A stretch of 64,000 bases of DNA from Takakia lepidozioides (GCA_030704615.1 CM060733.1:41418001-41482000); one strand, 5' to 3'. Shown: positions 36,751-48,043, counted from the stretch's first letter. Translations and numbers: made by a program. The notes: a model not told the origin generated them from the sequence alone.

Positions 36751-36905
36751 CGCATAGCTACTACAGCCCATCACAGTGCCACACAGCCTATCACAGCCCA
36801 TCACAGCGTGACACAGCTTATCACAGCCCATCACAGTGTCACACAGCCTATCACAATTCACCACAGTTAGTCACAGCCTGTCACAACCCAACACAGCCCA
36901 TGCGG
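36751..36905 (+). repeat. CACAGCC minisatellite, locus 1 (10/30-bp period)
   Basis: Tandem decamers CACAGCCYAT are grouped into units of about 30 bp (CACAGCCTAT, CACAGCCCAT, CACAGTGTGA). The same array occurs at 56547-56880, again upstream of the same ORF, so it is part of a transposable element leader. Confidence 0.85.
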
Positions 36906-38235
36906 GTTACACAGTCCATTGGGTCAGTGACATGTGGACGCGGGTTAACGTCAGAAAAGTGGCCGTCAAGTGAAGAAGAAGTTTGGAAGTCAAACTTGGA
37001 GAATATGCCACGCGGAGAGGGGAAGTCGGGGGCATGTCTAAAAACGGACACGTGGCCACTAAGGCGAAGCACACCGCAGTGCATAGATTGCAAGAGTGGG
37101 TCTCATCATGCAAGAGGACAAATCGGGCCGTCAAAGTACCTATCCGGTACATCAGCTAAAACTAATTGTGGGCCCATTAATGCATTCAGGGCAGGGGTAA
37201 CAGAACCCTTTCCGAGTACAGAAAAGAGGGACTTATGCCACATGTGCTGTCCTACTGGACATTCCAGGTGGGAATGTCCACGGAGGGGGGTGGAATTAAG
37301 AAGTTACCTAAGCAGGCAACAGCCAATCAGGAGTGAGAATTTCATGCAGGTGGTTCCCTCCAAGAAACAAGAACAAGAAATTGGAAGTGTTATGAGCGGA
37401 AGAGTCGGGGTGGCTCCGAATAGCCAGTGTCTCGACGAGAGGGGCAATCAAAGCACTAGCTTTGTAGCTATGGCGGATGTAACGGATTACACGCTCGCTT
37501 TACTTCTCACGCAGTGGCGCAAGGACGGACGAATTGAGAGTACATTTTCTCTCACTCAATACTTGCAAGCCCCACAGGCTTACATGCACTTACCTGTTCC
37601 ATTCTGTGCCAACCATACCTTTATGCTCTGTGCCCTGCAAGCTTTCCTACAACTGTTTCAAACAAGGCATTTTTGTTCGTCTAGAATGAAGAGAGTGAGG
37701 GGAATGGAGGATATCAGGGTGAAGAACATCACGATTCTGCAGAAGCAAACAATTGCTACACCGCAGACGGTGCAGCTGCTGAGGGAGTTGCGATTGGAGG
37801 GGCTGCTACGCAAGGACTGGTCCTTGCATCATCGGTAGTATATGATTCAATTTCTTCAGAACTTTGAGCCTCGGACAGGAGTTACCCAGGTGAGGGGAGT
37901 ACATATAGAAATTACTCCCCAATACTTGCAGCAATTGTTTGATTTGCCATCGGGTCATGTGGATGTGGATGAGCACATGGCAAGATTGCAGATAGGGAAT
38001 TTGTTCCAAGAAGGGAGTTTCTTTAAGACTCAAGGTTACGCTTGTACCAAAGCCGAGTACCCAGGGCTCAGAGAAGTTGGCCAAATATTGAACGTTCTGT
38101 TTGCTATGAAACAGAACCAACAATATTTGAGCAGGTCATTCACAGAGGAGATCCTGAAAGCTTTGAGGGGAGAGGGGCCCACTCCTGAAGCTTTAAATGA
38201 CAAGGGATTTATCTCAAATATGATGCAAAAAACAA
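36906..38235 (+). pseudogene. Retroelement ORF with CCHC zinc knuckle, copy 1, truncated
   Basis: The frame from 36723 to 37838 passes through the minisatellite and then encodes CHMCCPTGHSRWEC at 37236-37277, an exact C-x2-C-x4-H-x4-C knuckle, then MADVTDYTLALLLTQWRKDG and STFSLTQYLQAPQAYMHLP. After a stop, the frame from 37842 continues with FLQNFEPRTGVTQVRGVHIE, ITPQYLQQLFDLPSGHVDVD and NVLFAMKQNQQYLSRSFTEE. It ends near 38235 in unrelated A-rich DNA. The same series appears at 57.3-58.1 kb. I do not recognise the domain between the knuckle and the end; position and knuckle suggest a gag-type or accessory retrotransposon protein. Confidence 0.65.
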
Positions 38236-41200
38236 AATTAAAAAAAAACAAAAGCTTCAACCTACAAAAAAATATCTTAGATCTCTCATTTACGTTTTGG
38301 GGCCTGAAAATGGCTTGTTGACCGCTGACGTGGCAGATGAACAAGCCCAAAAGAGATTGCACTCCAAAGGCCATTTTTGGCAGAAAATTAGCAATTTTGG
38401 AAAAAACACTTCACCTTGTGGTGTCTGAGCATTACATACACACATCCACCATTGGCTTTTAAAAATTTTGTAGGAAAAAAAGTACTTCATTTGGAGGCAC
38501 ATTTTCTCTTGTCAATTTTGAGATTTCAACCCCCATGTAATTGCATGAATAGCAACCATAGGTGAAAAAATCAGTTGTACCTGCAATTTAGTGGGGTCAT
38601 AGCCACTCCACTATTGATTTGGAAATGGTGGGTCTTGGGGCAAGCAAAATTGGATAAAGCTAGGTTTTGATTTGGTCAAACCAATTTCTTTCTCACTTTT
38701 TCTTGGGGACATGATATTTGAGGTCTGGGCCAACGCTATAGTCTCACATTTTCCACGGTGGACTTGGCTCATTTTTTGGTATGTCATGCATAAATGAGCT
38801 GGGCCCATTGCTATAAGGCTGGAATCTCTGGATGAATTTTGGTAGGTTTTAGGGGCAATTTACTGCAGTTGGGTACCCAAAATTGGTAAAAAGTCAAAAA
38901 AGGGCTTGGGAAGGGTTAATCAGCACCCAATCCGTCTCACATTTTTGCTGCTTTCATTCTTCGGATAATACAGTAACATTTTTGTTAGTATTTTCAAACA
39001 GACTATATCCACGAGAGATCAACCCTCATGAAGGTTCTTTTATGCAAACTACAAAAGAAAGTTGAGAATAGGTAGAGTAAGGGGCTGCCCCCCGGAGAGA
39101 AGGGTCAAGTGTAGGGCCGGCCGAATGACCGGGTCGCGATGGGCCCGCAGACCAGCCGCCCTAGATGGTCGGGCCCGGGTTGCATCGCCCGGCCCGAAGG
39201 ACGCGGTGCCGCCCTACAGTAGCTGCTGTAAATCAAGTCTCGTAGTTGGACGGCTGAGGAACGGATGAAATATTGTTGATTCTTTCAGGTTTGTCCGTCT
39301 GATCCCGTAAACGGACGGCCACGCTGACGTCTCGCCTGTCGATACCTCCACGACAGTTATGGTCGCAAATGCACAGGCAGCCTGCAGCGAGTGAACTTCC
39401 TTTATACGTACCGTATTCGTACATAACTAATATGTACTATATGGTATCGTACGCTCACACGCCATTCGGGGAAATTCAATGCTGAGAAATTTCTTGAATT
39501 AAAAACATATGAATCAAAATATCGGGGCTTCATTCCCTTTATTTAAAAAAATCAAAAGCGATCAACTCCGCCCTCGACATCCTTAGCTACTTTGCCCAAG
39601 ATGTGGGGTGTACCGTTTGCCTACACGCTCCGAGGTCCATCGTAAAAGCTTGTTCAGGCTGGCAAACGGATTGATTATGTGCGTCAGGCAATCGATCAGC
39701 TCAATCATAGGGCCTCTCCTTATTTTATTGAAGCCGGAAATTGAATATTTGAATATTTTGTTTCATTAAAGAGAAACCTGTAGTAGCCGCACCACTTTTT
39801 CAATTTACTTTTCTCACTAAAGGCAGAAATTACTTCTCCCCGCAGGGTACGGTAACTTGGTGCCAGACCGCTTACCCACCTACCCAGGTACTTCAGTACC
39901 TGTCTTCGATACGTACTGTTTCTAAGGTATTATGCATATCATATCGTATGATGTTACGTAGCTACGAGGTCAGCCGACGCAGTGGTCGGGGGTTCAAACG
40001 TTCAAACCCACGCATTTCCTGCCCACAGTCTTATCTTGTATATGTACGCAGACGTGGCAAGTAAGAGTGGTGGTGTCAGATGGAACGGAGACCTTGGTGC
40101 TGCAACCTCACCATTGGAATGTCAACTTCCGTTGTGTTCAACGGATCCAAGGAGAACGTGAGAACATTCCAAGTTAGGTGAAATCCCGGCCCGATGGATT
40201 TGAGATGCCCTGTCCCCGGGCCAGGGGTCAGAAATCCGGGAAAGTTCGAGGGCCAGGATTTTTCCTGTGGTAAAGAGCCATCCGGGGATTGAGACACCTG
40301 TCTGAGTGCCAGAAAGTTGGGGCAAAATTCCGTGGTAATGTGCAACTAGAGGCCTCATCCTGGGAGCAGATAGCTGGAATCTGTGGCGGCGGGAATTCTT
40401 GCACTAGGAAAGTCCCCATTGGAACCAACAGAAAAATTGATGGTGAGTAGGCCTAACCAACCGGCTCCAATATTCTCCCTTTGCAGAGGATAGTAGGCCT
40501 GGCAGCAGCTTTGCCTGAAGGGGCGAGCTGGCTGGGAAGCAGCGTAAGTGGATTGCGCTTACCAGCTTCTGATGATTGCTGCTGGGCAAGTCTAATTCTT
40601 ATGGGGAAGCAGGGCTAATGATTCTGCTCATCCTGCTCTTCAAATTGGACAGAATCGGCAGGCGAGATCCATTGGGGTAGGTAGGGGGTAGCATGCACAA
40701 ATGGGTGAGGGCTGGAGATGAGGATGAAGTTTGTTGAAGGGGTGGACCACACAGGCAGACACAGCCTGCAAGACGGAACTGTTACGTATTAGGTCGTATT
40801 CATGTTCGGATGGTTGACCAAGGGACGGAACCCAAGTAACGGAATCATTTCATGTTCATCCTTCCTTGCGACTGGGTCAGAGCCGCTGATTCTGTGGATG
40901 ATGCATCCCACATGGCCCAAAATGTGAAGAGGACCCTCAAGTTGCCATTTCACACTGGCAACACGCGAAAGGCTGAGAGGGAAAAACACCTATTGTTATT
41001 GTTTGTACTTCCCAGGTAAGACCTCATTGGTGTACCATAAGTGATGAAAAATGAAAAGGTGACCCTGGTAGCGGATGAAGTTTTTAGAAGGGTATAAGTG
41101 CATGTTTATGGTATTTCTCCTCTTATTAGTCCCAAATAGGAGCACCAGTACCGCCCTCTTTCCAAATCATAATAGTAATTATAATAATCATTAATATTCT

Positions 41201-42240
41201 TATGTTATATGAAGCTGGGGCGCCGAAAAGAAAAGTTAGATATCTTTATTCACAAAGGAGGAGCCATTACGTGAGGACCCGCTAACTTTTTTTCATTTTT
41301 ATTTACTTGCAGGGAAGCCATAAGACCAACAGAGGAGACACTGCTCAGTAACCTTTATTTTCTTTGTCTAAAAATGACACGTGAAGGCCCATCTAGCCCC
41401 TGGCCTTCACCCCTGGAGTTTGAAGATGATATCAATTGGAAGCACAAAAAGAACAGGAACTCTAAGATTAAAGCACACTTGAGCTTTGAGGCCCTTAGAT
41501 CTAAGCATTAGGCTCCCATCTCTTTCTGCGTTTTCTTCTGGTTTCAGATCGACTCCGTTGCTTTGCTCTGCAGGTTTGCACGCTTCCGGTTTGGCATAGG
41601 TGGTAGAATTTCATTCTTAGATTTATGGCCTGGCTTTAATTTGATTAACAGGGCTCCGTCCCCTTTTAATTTTAAAAAGAAAAAATATAAAAAAATCAAC
41701 GCACAAAGCCCTACCTAGTTATTTTCTGCAAAAAGGTTTTTATTTTTTGGACTTCAGCTGTATGGTAATCATGAAGGCAAGCTCCCTGCAATGTACCATT
41801 TCTCTCAACAGAAAGAACCTGAATAAACGAATAATCCTTTTTGTTATCATAATGATCCACGCAAAAATATGGGATTACATTTTGGTTGCATTTTCTAAAT
41901 AATCAAATGTACTGCATGCATTCGCTACACGTCAATTCCTGGTTCGTTTATTCTATTTCTCGCACGACTTGAGGTGCAATATTTATTTATTATTTTAGGT
42001 GCAATATTACTGAAGAGAAATCCAGAAATACAAGGATCTTCAAAGCAAAGAAAGAAAAGGGAAGGAGGAAAAGCAAGCTGGCCAAGTGTACGGGCGTCCG
42101 CTATCTTCACACGTGGCAAACGCACACACATCCACGGATCCCTGTCTGGCGGAGTCGGGTCGGGAGACGCCGGGCCCACACTGGACGGCGTTCGGACGGA
42201 ACATGCCTGCCTGCACATGCTGGCCGTATAACCACTAATA
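38236..42240. other. Long intergenic stretch, no recognised gene; GC-rich patch at 39.09-39.22 kb
   Basis: No ORF with recognised content. A sharply GC-rich patch (about 39090-39220, rich in GGGCCCG and CCGGCC) interrupts otherwise AT-leaning DNA. Around 39405-39470 and 39845-39965 the phrases TACGTAC, GGTACG and CGTATCGTAC recur and look like transposon debris. Poly-A/T blocks occur near 41640-41740. Confidence 0.35.
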
Positions 42241-43428
42241 AAATCGCGCCACGTGACGAGCGTATCCAATGGCACGGGGACGGTTACGATCCCGTCGTAG
42301 GAAACGGAATGGCGGGGTGCGACGGGTTTGGCGCCCCGGTTGATGGCGCCACATATTTGGCGGGGGCGGCAGGAGGAATAAAATAGAATGTGGCAGTAAG
42401 AGTGTCGTCACAGGGAGGGCCCCCCGGCAACTAAACTGGCAGGGATTGCTGTGTTGCTGATCCGCTCTTGCGCTCGCCTTGCTTTACTGCTGCTGTGTTT
42501 TCTGTGCCACCCTTGGATAAGAATGCGGTCCACCGAGCTTACTTGTAGCTCTTTTGTATCGCATTTGCGGCTGAGTGCTTGCGCTCGTATCTAGAGTTTT
42601 TCCCGCTTTGTGACTGAGTGTGAAGTTGTGATTCGATCTGATCAACCCTCTCAGATTGTCAATTGTAACTCTAGTCTGGACAAGTGTTGGCAGGACGTTC
42701 GCTCTTCGTTGGTCTATCCGATTTCAATCTCCTGCTTCCATGCTGCGTTTGGTTGAGTGTAAGAGCGATAGACTAGCACTGCGAGAAACCTGGCGCTGTG
42801 AAGGAGAAATCTGCTTTAAGCACATCAGTATAGGCAAGCGAGAGGGTGAAATGCCTGCGGATTGAGTGTAGTCTGTGCGGCCTCAACTCGCTGGGAGAAC
42901 AAGTGTGACTGATCAAAGCCCGGAGAATATCTATGTTTTGAGAAGAATACACTGCGAGATTGAGTGTAGACTGGTGTGTGTTTTATCAACATCTCAGAGG
43001 TTAATAAAAAAGGCTCAAACTTTCTTATGTACAAGTTACTTTGGAATGAATGTGTCCAGAATATAAGGCACAAGAGTTCTGCGAGCTAGGCACGTCGGTC
43101 TTTAGAAGAGTTTGAGACCTATGCGCATTTTCTTACAGGAAACTGAAGGGGGAAAGGGAGTGAGGTCAAATAAAATCAGGACAGATCTTTAGTAGAATTG
43201 TTCAAGACCTGACCAAAGGCTCACCATGGCACAGTAGAAAGGGCTACGGCTACAGAAGAAACCTCAAGTTCTTGTGACAAAGAGGAATCAGATGTAGAGT
43301 TATCTTGATAGGAGAGGCTGAGAGAAAATTGCAGCAAGCCGTAGTTCCTCACTCAAGTCGAGAAGGGATACCATTGAGCTTCCTGCTTAAAGGAAGAGTT
43401 GTCGAGCGAATAGAGAAGGGGGGCAGAC
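42241..43428 (+). promoter_or_regulatory. Upstream region of the 1039-aa gene: G-box and two E2F-type sites
   Basis: GCCACGTGAC (G-box CACGTG at 42250-42255) is followed by TTTGGCGC at 42327-42334 and TTTGGCGG at 42356-42363. Both of the latter match the E2F consensus TTTSSCGS. An AT-rich AATAAAATAG lies near 42375. This cluster is 1.05-1.18 kb before the ATG, so either the 5' UTR is long (possibly with an intron) or these are distal sites. Motif matches only; no direct evidence of use. Confidence 0.4.
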
Positions 43429-46400
43429 ATGGCTATGGCTGCAATTTCAGAGTTTGTTGCACTAGTGTGGCAGCATCCCTTGGTCTCATGCTGTTTTCTT
43501 GTCTTGTTCACTCCTCCATTCTTTCCAGTATTGAAGTTCTTCTCTCCCCTTTTCATCTCTACGGGCTTGTGTATCGTCGCAATGGTGAGCATGGGACCCC
43601 GTATGGAGGAGTCACATGCGGATGGGGAGATGGAGTTCAGGAGGACTCCACACGTGAAGGTTTGGGAGGATAAGCGAGCAAGACTCGACGAAGACGGCAA
43701 CAATGAGAGGGTATCAATGAGGCAAAAGTCAGGTAGAGAGGATAGCTGGATGAACTGGTTAAAGCATATTGAGGAGAAGGGCCTAGCGTGGGTGGCCAGT
43801 AAATTTAAGAACGAAAACTGGAGGGGGGCGTTCCTGAATGATGAGAATGTGTCCATATTGCAAGAGGCCTTCGCCCACAAGCTCGGGGATCCCGCCAAAG
43901 AGATGTCCTATGATGTTCCTTCAGACAGAAGTGTCAAGAAGGAATTTGATATTCACCACAGTTTACCAGTCTCAGACAATCTGGTTGCCGAGCAAGATGC
44001 CTCTAGGGAACTTCCCGCGGACTTGGCCTTTTCTCATTCTAGGGAACTCCCCACCGAATTGGTCTTTTCTCACAGTGTCGGCAATGAACCTGATAGTCCT
44101 CCCATGGAACCACTCCCACCTCCTTACATGGAAGCTGATGCTCCCCCGATGGAACCTGACATTACAGCGATGGAGCCAGATAACGGCATTCGCGGTGGGC
44201 CTACTATTGTCCCTGCCGCTGAGATAGTGGAGGAGGCATCCGTTCCTGCTAGTGAAGTTCGCGAGCTTCCTGCTGCAGTAGAGAGATCGGTTCCATCTGG
44301 CACTGAAGTTTGTGAGCCTCCTCCTGCAGTAGAATCGTCGCCTGATGCCCTTGAGGTTCATGAGGCTCCTACTGCAGTGGCGTCATCGGTTTCTGCCTCT
44401 GAGGGTGACGAGCTTCCCGCTGCCGTCGAGTCATCTGATTCTGACTGTGAGGATCAGGAGTCTCCTGCTGCAGTGGATCCAATCCAGATTCCTCCGGAAG
44501 CAGATGAGCCTGCACTCTCGAATCTAGATATGGACGCGGTACAAAGTCCTGAGGCCTTGTTTGTTCCCGTACAAGAAAATGACTTCAACTTCGATGACCT
44601 TGAGAGTTCTGACCAGGAAAATGCCAAACGGTTGACTACATCTGATAAGATCGCTGCAATGGAAAGGCTAGTTGATGCAATGGATTCACCAGGCCAGGAG
44701 TTAAAATCTCGTGCTTCAACAGTGATCAGAGCACTGCGGCCAACTGATGATGAGCAGGTAACCCACCTCACAGAGAAGCTCAGGGATTTTGTAGAAGGAC
44801 CTACCTCATTCCATTTGTCACCTAAGGCTCAGGAAGTGCCGTCGCGTTCCAGCAATCTTAAGCCGCCACCACCTGGCAGAAGAAGATCAATTGGTTACTA
44901 CTCAAGTTCAGACGAGACCTCTTCAGGGGAGGAAGAGTTGTCAGACTCGGACCCAGAATCCGAATCGGAAGACGAAATTGATACGCCTGTCATGCCCTCT
45001 GAGTTGAAGCTTCATCGGCCTACCAAGATCCAACCCTTGGAGGAACCTTTGGAGGAAACCAAGCTGGACGAGATCCAGCTTTTGGAACAAAAGAAGCTGC
45101 AGGAGATTCAGCCTTTGAAACATACTCAGCTTGGTGAGATCAAGCCTTGGGAACAGAACATTGAGAGTCAGCCTTTGGTACAAAACAAGCTGCATGAGGT
45201 TCAGGCTTTTGAACAGGTGCAGCTCCATGAGAATGAACCTTGGGAACAGACCAAGGACTGTGAGATCCAGCCTTTGGAACAAAACAAGCTGCTTGACCTT
45301 CAGCCTTTGTCAAAGCAGGCTCAGCTCCATGAGGTCGAGTCCTGGAAGGTACATGAGATCCAGCCTTTGGGGCAAAACACACCACCTGAGATTCAGCCTC
45401 TGAAACAAACTCAGCTTGGTGAGATTGAGCCTTGGGAACAGACCAACGTCCATGAGATCCAGCCTTTGGAAAAAAACAATCTGCATGAGCTTCAGCCTTT
45501 CCCAAAGCAGGCTCAGCTCCATGAGATCGACTCCTGGGAACAGACCAGGATCCATGAGTTCCAGCCTTTGGAACAAAACAAGCTGCATGAGAGTCATCCT
45601 CTGGAACAGGCTCAGCTCCAGGAACAGACCATGGTCCATGATATGCAGCCTTTGGAACAAATCAAGCTGGATGAGATTCAGCCTCTAGAACAGGGTCACC
45701 TCCAGGAACAGACCAATGTGACACATGAGATCCAGCCTTTGGAACAAAACAAGCTGCGTGAGATTCAGCCTCTGGAACAGGCTCACCTCCAGGAACAGAG
45801 CAAGGTCCATGAGATCCAGCCTTTGGAACAAAACAAGCTGCGTGAGATTCAGCCTCTGGAACAGGCTCAGCTCCAGGAACAAAGCAAGGTCCATGAGATC
45901 CAGCCTTTGGAACAAAACAAGCTGCGTGAGATTCAGCCTCTGGAACAGGCTCAGCTCCAGGAACAGATTAAGGTCCATGAGATCCAGCATGTGCGTCAAA
46001 GCAAGCTGCATGAGATTAAGCCTCTGGAACAGGCTCAGCTCCAGGAACAAACGAAGAAGGTCCATGAGATCCAGCCTGTGGACCAAAACAAGCTGCGTAA
46101 GATTCAGCCACTGGAACAGGCTCAGCTCCAGGAACAGAGCAAGGTCCACGAGATGATCCAGACTGTGGAACAAAACAAGCTGCTTGAGATTCAGCCTCTG
46201 GAACAGGCTCAGCTCCAGGAACAGAGCAAGGTTCATGAGATCCAGCCTGTGGAACAAAACAAGCTGCGTGAGATTCAGCCTTTGTCAAAGCAGGCTCAGT
46301 TCCATGAGGTCAAGCCCTGGAAGGTCCATGAGCTCCAACCTTTGGAACAAAGGAAACTGCATGAGATACAGGCTCAGCTCCATGATATCCAGCCTTGGGA

Positions 46401-46548
46401 ACAAAGCAAGGTCCATGTGATCCAGCCTTGGGAACTGAGCAAGGTCCATGTGATCGAGCCTTGGGAACAGATGAAGCTTCATGAGACCGAGCCTTGGGAA
46501 CAATCCAAGCTTCATGAGATGGCCCAGCCTTTGGAACAAAGAGCGTAG
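43429..46548 (+). CDS. 1039-aa membrane-anchored protein with acidic middle and C-terminal Gln/Glu/Leu-rich repeats
   Basis: Single uninterrupted frame from ATG 43429 to TAG 46548. Residues about 8-53 (ISEFVALVWQHPLVSCCFLV then LFTPPFFPVLKFFSP, LFISTGLCIVAMVSM) form two hydrophobic segments. Residues 55-130 are charged (VKVWEDKRARLDEDG, SWMNWLKHIEEKG). Residues 195-370 hold Pro/Glu-rich repeats such as ELPAAVESS; about 490-520 are Ser/Asp/Glu-rich. From about residue 527 to the end the sequence is built from variants of EIQPLEQNKLREIQPLEQ and AQLQEQSKVH, near-perfect 28-residue (84-bp) units between 45.73 and 46.26 kb. The N-terminal hairpin plus acidic tail recalls an uncharacterised plant family (At5g17910/At1g07330-like, from memory); the repeat domain I do not recognise. 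Function unknown. Confidence 0.75.
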   Translation: MAMAAISEFVALVWQHPLVSCCFLVLFTPPFFPVLKFFSPLFISTGLCIVAMVSMGPRMEESHADGEMEFRRTPHVKVWEDKRARLDEDGNNERVSMRQKSGREDSWMNWLKHIEEKGLAWVASKFKNENWRGAFLNDENVSILQEAFAHKLGDPAKEMSYDVPSDRSVKKEFDIHHSLPVSDNLVAEQDASRELPADLAFSHSRELPTELVFSHSVGNEPDSPPMEPLPPPYMEADAPPMEPDITAMEPDNGIRGGPTIVPAAEIVEEASVPASEVRELPAAVERSVPSGTEVCEPPPAVESSPDALEVHEAPTAVASSVSASEGDELPAAVESSDSDCEDQESPAAVDPIQIPPEADEPALSNLDMDAVQSPEALFVPVQENDFNFDDLESSDQENAKRLTTSDKIAAMERLVDAMDSPGQELKSRASTVIRALRPTDDEQVTHLTEKLRDFVEGPTSFHLSPKAQEVPSRSSNLKPPPPGRRRSIGYYSSSDETSSGEEELSDSDPESESEDEIDTPVMPSELKLHRPTKIQPLEEPLEETKLDEIQLLEQKKLQEIQPLKHTQLGEIKPWEQNIESQPLVQNKLHEVQAFEQVQLHENEPWEQTKDCEIQPLEQNKLLDLQPLSKQAQLHEVESWKVHEIQPLGQNTPPEIQPLKQTQLGEIEPWEQTNVHEIQPLEKNNLHELQPFPKQAQLHEIDSWEQTRIHEFQPLEQNKLHESHPLEQAQLQEQTMVHDMQPLEQIKLDEIQPLEQGHLQEQTNVTHEIQPLEQNKLREIQPLEQAHLQEQSKVHEIQPLEQNKLREIQPLEQAQLQEQSKVHEIQPLEQNKLREIQPLEQAQLQEQIKVHEIQHVRQSKLHEIKPLEQAQLQEQTKKVHEIQPVDQNKLRKIQPLEQAQLQEQSKVHEMIQTVEQNKLLEIQPLEQAQLQEQSKVHEIQPVEQNKLREIQPLSKQAQFHEVKPWKVHELQPLEQRKLHEIQAQLHDIQPWEQSKVHVIQPWELSKVHVIEPWEQMKLHETEPWEQSKLHEMAQPLEQRA
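45020..46545 (+). repeat. Coding tandem repeat, 84-bp higher-order unit
   Basis: The DNA repeats CAGCCTTTGGAACAAAACAA, AGCTGCGTGAGATTCAGCC and TCTGGAACAGGCTCAGCTCC in order. Units between about 45730 and 46260 are nearly identical. Flanking units diverge and contain substitutions of LEQ by WEQ (TGGGAACAG). The period is a multiple of three and stop-free in several frames, so long shadow ORFs appear on both strands; only the plus frame that begins at 43429 has a proper start and unique upstream sequence. Confidence 0.9.
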
Positions 46549-47719
46549 GGCTCAGTCTGTACGACAGAGTTCAGAAGGATAGACAGACTTTCAAACACAG
46601 ATCCAGTGAATATTGTAAATAGGATTTAGAAGATTTCCAACCTTCCAAGATCATGATCCCTTTCTCTTTTTATTGAAGTGGATCTTCAGATGCTCTGGCT
46701 TTTTGGCTTTCAACGAGCTATTGAAAGTGAGAAAGTATTCCACTTTCCTATGACGTGGATTGCTCGCTCTGCTGATAGATAAGATAACCATATATATAGC
46801 AGAAGCTTTGTAAGAAACAATACTTGACATTATACTACTGAAAGTAAGGTCACTTGAATACTATGGAATCAGAAGTCTTGAGTTGTCCATTTTTTTGAGT
46901 GTCCTAACTTGCTTTGATGAACTGACCAAGTGAATTAGAGTCAGGTACATTTAGCTTTACATATGCCGAATTTCTTGCTCTAAGGTTTGTTAGGCCAATG
47001 CATGCAAGCAAAAGTGTGTCAGTGTGATTGTGTGTGCTGCAACCTTCCAGATGCGCAAAGGGGAGAGGATCAAATACAGCACACATGGACCCAGCTAAAT
47101 TCCACTGGCACTGGTCCACAATCTTCAGCCTGCCACGGTTAAGGAAGGAGAAACCAGGTTTCTTGCTTGGACACAGCATGAAGAGGAAGACGGCAACAAT
47201 CTCCAAGAGGTATGCGATTGGCCCTGGAATGCATTTCTCCTGTACCACCACTGCCCCTGTACAGTATCTGGTGTGGATGTCAGTGTACAGCCCGGGTGTA
47301 TTAGTTCAAAGCAGGCTCAAGGGGACCTATAATCATTTTCTCTGTTGTGGGTTTTGACCAAAGAAACACCGCTGCATTTGGGTGGCGAGGCCCTGAGTTG
47401 CAATCTCTTCTCAAGTAAGACACAGATATCTGGTCTAGACCTAGGGCTTTTCAGACAACAGCATTTCCGCAAAGGGGGTCCAATAGTCCATAAACCACTT
47501 GGCGTATTCAGGCATAAGGCTGGTTTTCAAACCAATCCAGTGCATTAATTCAGCGGATTAAATTCCTTTCTGAAGAAGTCTTGCTGCCTGACTCAAGATG
47601 TAGGTTATAAGCAGGTTATAAGCTACCCAGGTTACAGTACACCAGGTTATAAGCTACCCATAGAATGAAATGCTTTCTACGCACAATATCCCACATACAT
47701 CTGTAGCTTACGGTTTACC
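46549..47719. other. Intergenic stretch, no recognised gene
   Basis: Holds the 3' UTR of the preceding gene and only short ORFs. A direct duplication of CAGGTTATAAGCTACCCA occurs near 47612-47660. Confidence 0.4.
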
Positions 47720-48043
47720 ATGCAACGACATGAAGCTGCTGCTCACGTCGAGTTGTCCATAAGGCGTCACAGCAACACCTGGGCCACCAATGCTCTCTAT
47801 TCTGAGAAATTGGTGACAAGTGTTTTGGGGAAGGGCAGTGAAGAGAGTGAGGTTGAGAGACACTCACATAATGATGGAAGAGCACGGCAGCCAAATGGAA
47901 GGGAGGCTGGAGGGAGTGTGTGCCCCAAAGAGGCAGAAGGCCTGGGGGGCCAGGGTTTGTGGGAGGGTGCAAAACCTTTTGTGTTTGGTGGCATGGCTGG
48001 TATGCTCGCCACTTCCATCATCCAGCCCCTCGATTTCTTCAAG
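47720..48043 (+). CDS. Mitochondrial dicarboxylate/tricarboxylate carrier-like first exon (orphan)
   Basis: The frame from ATG 47720 ends with KPFVFGGMAGMLATSIIQPL then DFFK, followed by a GTACTAGG donor at 48044. That is the first transmembrane helix of a mitochondrial carrier (SLC25 family), ending in the signature P-x-D-x-x-K (PLDFFK). The GGMAGMLAT pattern is closest to plant DTC/2-oxoglutarate carriers, which exchange organic acids across the inner mitochondrial membrane. It is 108 codons in phase 0. The roughly 75-residue N-terminal extension (many His, Glu, Arg) is longer than usual for DTC. I cannot find the next exon, which should start with a V-R-I-Q-like sequence. LINE sequence begins about 20 bp after the donor, so this may be a gene fragment or have a very long intron. 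Confidence 0.68.

Noticed and set aside
36601-36864. Minus-strand ORF with repeated GCDRLCHAVM
   Set aside because: Shadow of the minisatellite at locus 1.
45131-46420. Alternative-frame ORFs in the QPLEQ repeat (plus and minus strand)
   Set aside because: They arise because the repeat period is a multiple of three; they lack proper starts and unique sequence.
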